A stretch of DNA of 64,000 nucleotides from Siphonodentalium dalli (taxonomy: Eukaryota > Mollusca > Scaphopoda > Gadilida > Siphonodentaliidae), in assembly GCA_032622095.1 (NCBI GenBank), contig CP136064.1:140201954-140265953 (forward strand). The letters run 5' to 3'. Of the stretch, positions 60,111 to 64,000 are shown piece by piece. Position 1 is the stretch's first letter. Each line of letters opens with the position of its first letter. Under the pieces are notes generated by a model. It was not told the origin of the DNA, searched no databases, and was given only the letters and a program-made list of their open reading frames with translations. Made by a program: the position numbers and the translations under genes.

Positions 60111-61910
60111 AACCGCATGTATAATAACCAAACAGTGGGACTATTAAACACCCAGGTTATCAGACTCGCGGACTAATGCACAGTACTCAAAAGATTTCCG
60201 GTTGGATCTCACATATTTAAAGATGAAAAAATTGTTAGGTGAATCAGCTACATGTGCAGGTACATGTACTTGTAAATGTAGTAAATTGAAAACATTTAAG
60301 TACAATTTTCAGGCGGTACGCATGATTCATACCCCTCTGCTAATTTGGTAGTCGGGATTCATTTGCACAGTTTAACCGGTATTCAGGATTCAACAAAAAG
60401 GCCGGTTCGCAGATTTTGATGTAATTCAGTCTATTATCTATAGTATATGTAGAAGTTATGGATACAACTTCAGCAAATACTAGTACATGTATATGAAAAC
60501 TATATGATTAGTGTAATATTAGTTTTCATTCAATATTTTCTTACTTGTAACTGGTACGCATGATTCAACCTTTTACATTAACTGGTATTGGGGGTGGGGG
60601 TGGTGACACCTTCCATACTGGTGTATTCAATTGTGAGTGGCCTTTATGAGGGTGTGTCCCCCCCCCCTACCACCCATGAATACTGAATACAAGTTCACAG
60701 TTTTCTCACATTTGCTGAAATAGTATCCAAAACATCAACATATCAAGAGGTATTAGACTGAATTAGATAAAAATATATCACTTGGGTCTGTTTAGGCTGG
60801 AAAATACTCAAACTTTGTATAATTTTCTGCTACCGGTATTATATCTGCATACTAGCCTTTTTGCTGAATCATGAATGCGCTTATATTAATTACTGTGTGA
60901 AATCCTGGTACCAGATAACATTGGGTATGTATATAGCATACCACCTGAAAATGGCCTGAATATCGCATACCAAAGCGGGGTGGGGTGTGTGTGACACCCT
61001 CCTTGATCATAGTCTGGATTCTACAGGGTATGTTAACTGTTTCGAGTTGGTGCAATTAATGTGATTGTTTAATCTCTACCATCTGAAATCTATTTTTTAT
61101 AGCATATTTTGCTATCTGATCAATTGCTACTGATATAAAAAAGGATAAAGATGGTGTGCCTCTTTCCCAAATGTTCTGTTTACATGTACATTTGGGGATT
61201 TATGAGTCAAATAATAACAGGCAACATGTCCTTCTAACACTAAGAAATAATGTGTTCTTATGAACCAGGACAAAATATGACTATTTCTGGAGCATTACAG
61301 CACACTATTACAAATCTATATGTGTAAGCAGTAAGATAATGACAGGAAACATGTCCTCAGACTAAGAAAAAAAAATTTGGTTTGTATTTCACATCACAGC
61401 TCATGTGTATACTCACATTAGAGAAATGGGAGAAACCCATTTAGAAAGTTTAAATGAGACAAAACTACCTCACTGTAGATGTAGTTGCAAGGTACAACAT
61501 GTACATGTATTCTGGTAAATGACATTGGAACTAAAATAATGATTTTTGTGTCCACCGGTATGTCATGTACCGGTATACATTGCAACTACATGTACATGTA
61601 ACTTGCCTAACATACCATATACATGTATGAAGAGGGAATTTGCAAGTGTTTTTTAATCAAAATTTTAACCCAACTCTTGTTGTCAATAAGTTTTAACCCA
61701 TGCAGTTTAATGAGTTTATATATTTATATATTACATGTGTTTCTATACATGTATTTTATCTTTAGTTAGTTTGTTGTCCTTGAATAAACTTGTATTGCCT
61801 CACAATCAGTTTCCTTAATGTTCTATTATACTAAAACAACTCCATTGATAACAATACCCCTGCATCCCATCAAAATCTACTTCATTGCCATCCTCATCAT
61901 TTCACTTTGG
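60111..61910. other. no gene recognised
   Basis: AT-rich with a C run at 60658-60667, GCATGATTCA words near 60319 and 60558, and many ACATGTAC words. No coding signal. Confidence 0.4.
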
Positions 61911-61913
61911 TAT

Positions 61914-62720
61914 CCCCACCCAGGTGTACCTTGGTGTTATTCACCCAGGTGTTCCTTGGTGTTTCCTACCCATGTGTACCTTGGTGTTTCCCACCCAGTT
62001 GTACCTTGGTGTTTTCTTACCCAGGTGTACCTTGGTGTTTTCTTACCCAGGTGTACCTTGGTGTTTTCCTGCCCAGGTGTACCTTGGTGTTTCCTTACCT
62101 GGGTGTACCTTGGGGTTTTCTAACCCAGGTGCATCTCAATGGGAAATCCACCTGGGTAAGAAAACACCAAAGTACACCGGCGTAAGAAAACACCAAGGTA
62201 CACCTGGGTTGGAAACACCAATGTACACCTGGGTTGGAAACATCAAGGTACACCTGGTGGGGAACACCCAGGTAGGAAACATCAGGGTACACCTGGGTGA
62301 ATAACACCAAGGTACACCTGGGTGGGAAACACCCAGGTATGAAACATCAGGGTACACCTGGGTGAATAACACCTAGGTACACCTGGGTGGGAAACACCCA
62401 GGTAGGAAACACCAGGGTACACCTGGGTGAATAACACCAAGGTACACCTGGGTGGGGAACACCCAGGTAGGAACATCAGGGTACACCTGGGTGAATAACA
62501 CCAAGGTACACCTGGGTGGGACACACCCAGGTATGAAACATCAGGGTACACCTGGGTGAATAACACCAAGGTACACCTGGGTGGGAAACACCCAGGTATG
62601 AAACAGCAGGGTACACCTGGTGAATAACACCTAGGTACACCTGGGTGGGAAACACCCAGGTAGGAAACACCAGGGTACACCTGGGTGGGAAACACCCAGG
62701 TATGGTACACCTGGGTGTGG
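61914..62720. repeat. ACCCAGGTGTACC minisatellite with 65-bp higher-order repeat and strand inversion
   Basis: 61914-62130 carries about eight units of 26 bases of the type CCCAGGTGTACCTTGGTGT. After about 62150 the units run on the other strand, and from 62283 they form a higher-order repeat: CAGGGTAC recurs at 62283, 62348, 62413, 62477, 62542, 62607 and 62671, a period of 64-65. Each higher-order unit holds CACCTGGGTG and CACCCAGGT, partners able to pair. Frames of 70-156 codons in all directions are artefacts of the period. Confidence 0.95.
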
Positions 62721-62908
62721 TCACCTGGGTAATTATACCCAGGTTTATCCATACCAGGGTTTTTATCCAGTTTCAGGTTGGTAAATCATGGTAAAACCCA
62801 GGTTTCAGGGGGTCTTGATGGTTGGTGGATGTCTTGATATATAGATTTATACCTGGGTTTCGGCCCAAAAAACCTGGGTGGATTTACCCAGGTACATTTT
62901 TATATGGG
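62721..62908. repeat. right terminal region of the 13-kb block
   Basis: CCCAGGTTT, ACCTGGGTTT and AACCTGGGTGG words lead to the terminal GGTACATTTTTATATGGG. Confidence 0.6.
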
Positions 62909-63393
62909 GACACACGTCGATTGAGGCGAGTTAGCCCTGGGGCGAGTACGCCGATTCCGGCACCTTCTCTATTTGCAGCAGGTATACGTTTACGCCTGTT
63001 TACGCGTAATTTAATTTACAAAGTTCCCCAATTGGTATCGTAAATAGAGCGACCTTATTTTATAGAGAATGCCTCTGTTATCAAGTTGCTATACATTAAA
63101 TACGACAAATTCACATGCTCGTTCAAGCGCAGTAGTCTATTTTCCCCATGTTAAAGGACATCCACAAATACTAAATAACGCTAACCTACTGCGAATGTTT
63201 GACACGACAACTGTTAACATATTTGGGCTGAATTCATCTGACGCGGTATTATTCCTCAAAATAAACAACAAAACCATCGTTACTTGGAAATGTAGTTTGG
63301 GCTAACATTTACATAAATCCTCCACATCATTTATCCCGACACACACGTCAGATGAAAAACAGCCATGAAGTAAACGGCCAAATTGGCCGAAAT
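62909..63393 (+). repeat. segmental duplication, copy 2, right part
   Basis: Continues the match with copy 1 (about 44530-45012): CACACGTCGA, GCAGGTATACGTTTACGC, TTTTCCCCATGTTAAA, AACTGTTAACATATTTGGGC and GACACACACGTCAGATGA. It ends with GGCCAAATTGGCCGAAA against GCCCAAATTGGGCGAAA. Confidence 0.9.
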
Positions 63394-63624
63394 AATCTCA
63401 CTTCGCCTCAATATGATACCGTATGCGGCAACTGATAACCATTTATACCATAATTGCCTGTTCTATTGTGTGTATAACACCTATTTCATTTCATCTTTAC
63501 ACCCTACTGTGGGTATAAAGATTCCTACTTTTGGTATAAATTTATACTGTGGTGTAAATGTTTCAAAGGCACTTCGTGTGTTAATCGTTTATACCCATAG
63601 TAGAACTACACCGCAGTTGACCTC

Positions 63625-64000
63625 TGGTGGGGACATGACAATCTGCGGGATGGGATGGGATATGGGACAAAACGACAATCTGCGGGACATAATTTCAAAT
63701 TGCGTGGGACGGCGGATATCTCAAGGAATACAGGGCGTAGTGGGCTCATTTTGGTGTCTAACGAAAGGCCCACGTTCGCCCTATCCACGCATATTAACCC
63801 CGTCACTAACCAAACACCAGAAGTTGCATTATTTGATCGACAACTGACCTAACATGGGGTGGAATTTGGGATAGCATGACAATCTGCGGGACAGGATTTT
63901 CAAATTGCGTGGGACGGCCGATAGCTCGAGGAATACAGCGCATAGAGGGCTACTTTGGTGTCTAACGAAAGGTCCACATTCGCCCTATCCACACATATTA
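63625..64000 (+). repeat. tandem repeat of about 203 bp, continuing past the window
   Basis: GACAATCTGCGGGAC starts at 63674 and 63877, each followed by TTCAAATTGCGTGGGACGG, GGAATACAG and GGTGTCTAACGAAAGG. A partial earlier GACAATCTGCGGGAT lies near 63639. The 154-codon frame through it shows no domain. Confidence 0.85.

Larger units (their letters stand above)
49749..62908. mobile_element. candidate 13.2-kb element with inverted ends, interrupting duplication copy 2
   Basis: The left end CCCATATAAAAATGTACC continues CGGGTAAA; the right end, read inward on the minus strand, is the same except TGGGTAAA (26 of 27). The last few hundred bases on both sides are packed with ACCCAGGT/ACCCGGGT words. 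Alignment with copy 1 shows that flanking sequence continues on the other side (cACACGTCGA..GAGTTAGC), so this block was inserted. The candidate duplication is only GA, and about 45 bases of copy 1 are missing at the junction, so the mechanism is unclear. No coding domain was found inside. Confidence 0.5.

Noticed and set aside
61818-62752. Overlapping 70-156-codon frames rich in Cys, Val, Pro and Tyr
   Set aside because: They are translations of the ACCCAGGTGTACC minisatellite in several frames and strands.
63383-63847. 154-codon frame at the window end
   Set aside because: Partly inside the 203-bp tandem repeat; no motif, and the second repeat unit does not keep the frame.

Overview
The window is AT-rich, intron- and repeat-dominated DNA of a metazoan. 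Evidence: a polymerase-II style kinase exon with a splice acceptor, LINE, LTR, piggyBac and MITE remnants, and gene families known from marine invertebrates (DUF3504/Crypton-type tyrosine recombinase, zf-His_Me endonuclease, Mutator-like and YqaJ-containing transposase-like genes). The many ACATGTAC-type words in the last 15 kb remind me of mollusc or other lophotrochozoan genomes; that taxonomic guess is weak. I see no prokaryotic operons, no CRISPR array and no convincing tRNA or rRNA gene.

Layout. 0-5 kb: one polo-like kinase exon (721-854), then an LTR retrotransposon footprint (935-5025, 4-bp target duplication CAAA) with a non-coding interior. 5.3-8.3 kb: a gutted piggyBac element bounded by TTAA, with a surviving transposase N-terminus and a nested MITE. 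8.3-12.5 kb: simple and dispersed repeats. 12.56-18.12 kb: a self-complementary element of 5.57 kb with an exact 6-bp target duplication (CTTATA); each arm carries a gene for a zinc-finger/P-loop ATPase. 18.7-33.9 kb: two near-identical 1-kb inverted arms, bounded by ATAAT on both outer sides, enclosing a frameshifted C2H2 zinc-finger gene, an intact tyrosine recombinase and a broken transposase-like gene with an inserted YqaJ-type nuclease domain; I read this as a candidate giant transposon. 34-37 kb: LINE reverse-transcriptase remnant and the first of two MITE copies. 37.9-41.5 kb: a Mutator-like transposase pseudogene, a zf-His_Me endonuclease ORF and the second MITE copy. 41.6-49.7 kb plus 62.9-63.4 kb: a 3.4-kb segment present twice, separated by a decayed second tyrosine recombinase. 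The second copy is split by a 13.2-kb block (49.75-62.91 kb) with matching inverted ends, filled with non-coding DNA, MITEs, tandem duplications and a 65-bp higher-order minisatellite. The last 330 bases are a tandem repeat that runs off the window.

How the pieces relate. Apart from the kinase exon nothing looks like a housekeeping gene. The coding capacity is almost all recombination enzymes (two tyrosine recombinases, three transposase types, a nuclease domain, a homing-endonuclease-like protein, a reverse transcriptase) plus a possible DNA-packaging-type ATPase. Intact reading frames are the two ATPase copies, the 653-residue tyrosine recombinase and the short endonuclease-like ORF; the others are broken. 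The recurring theme is long inverted structure at every scale, from 90-bp hairpins to the 5.6-kb palindrome and the 15-kb element.
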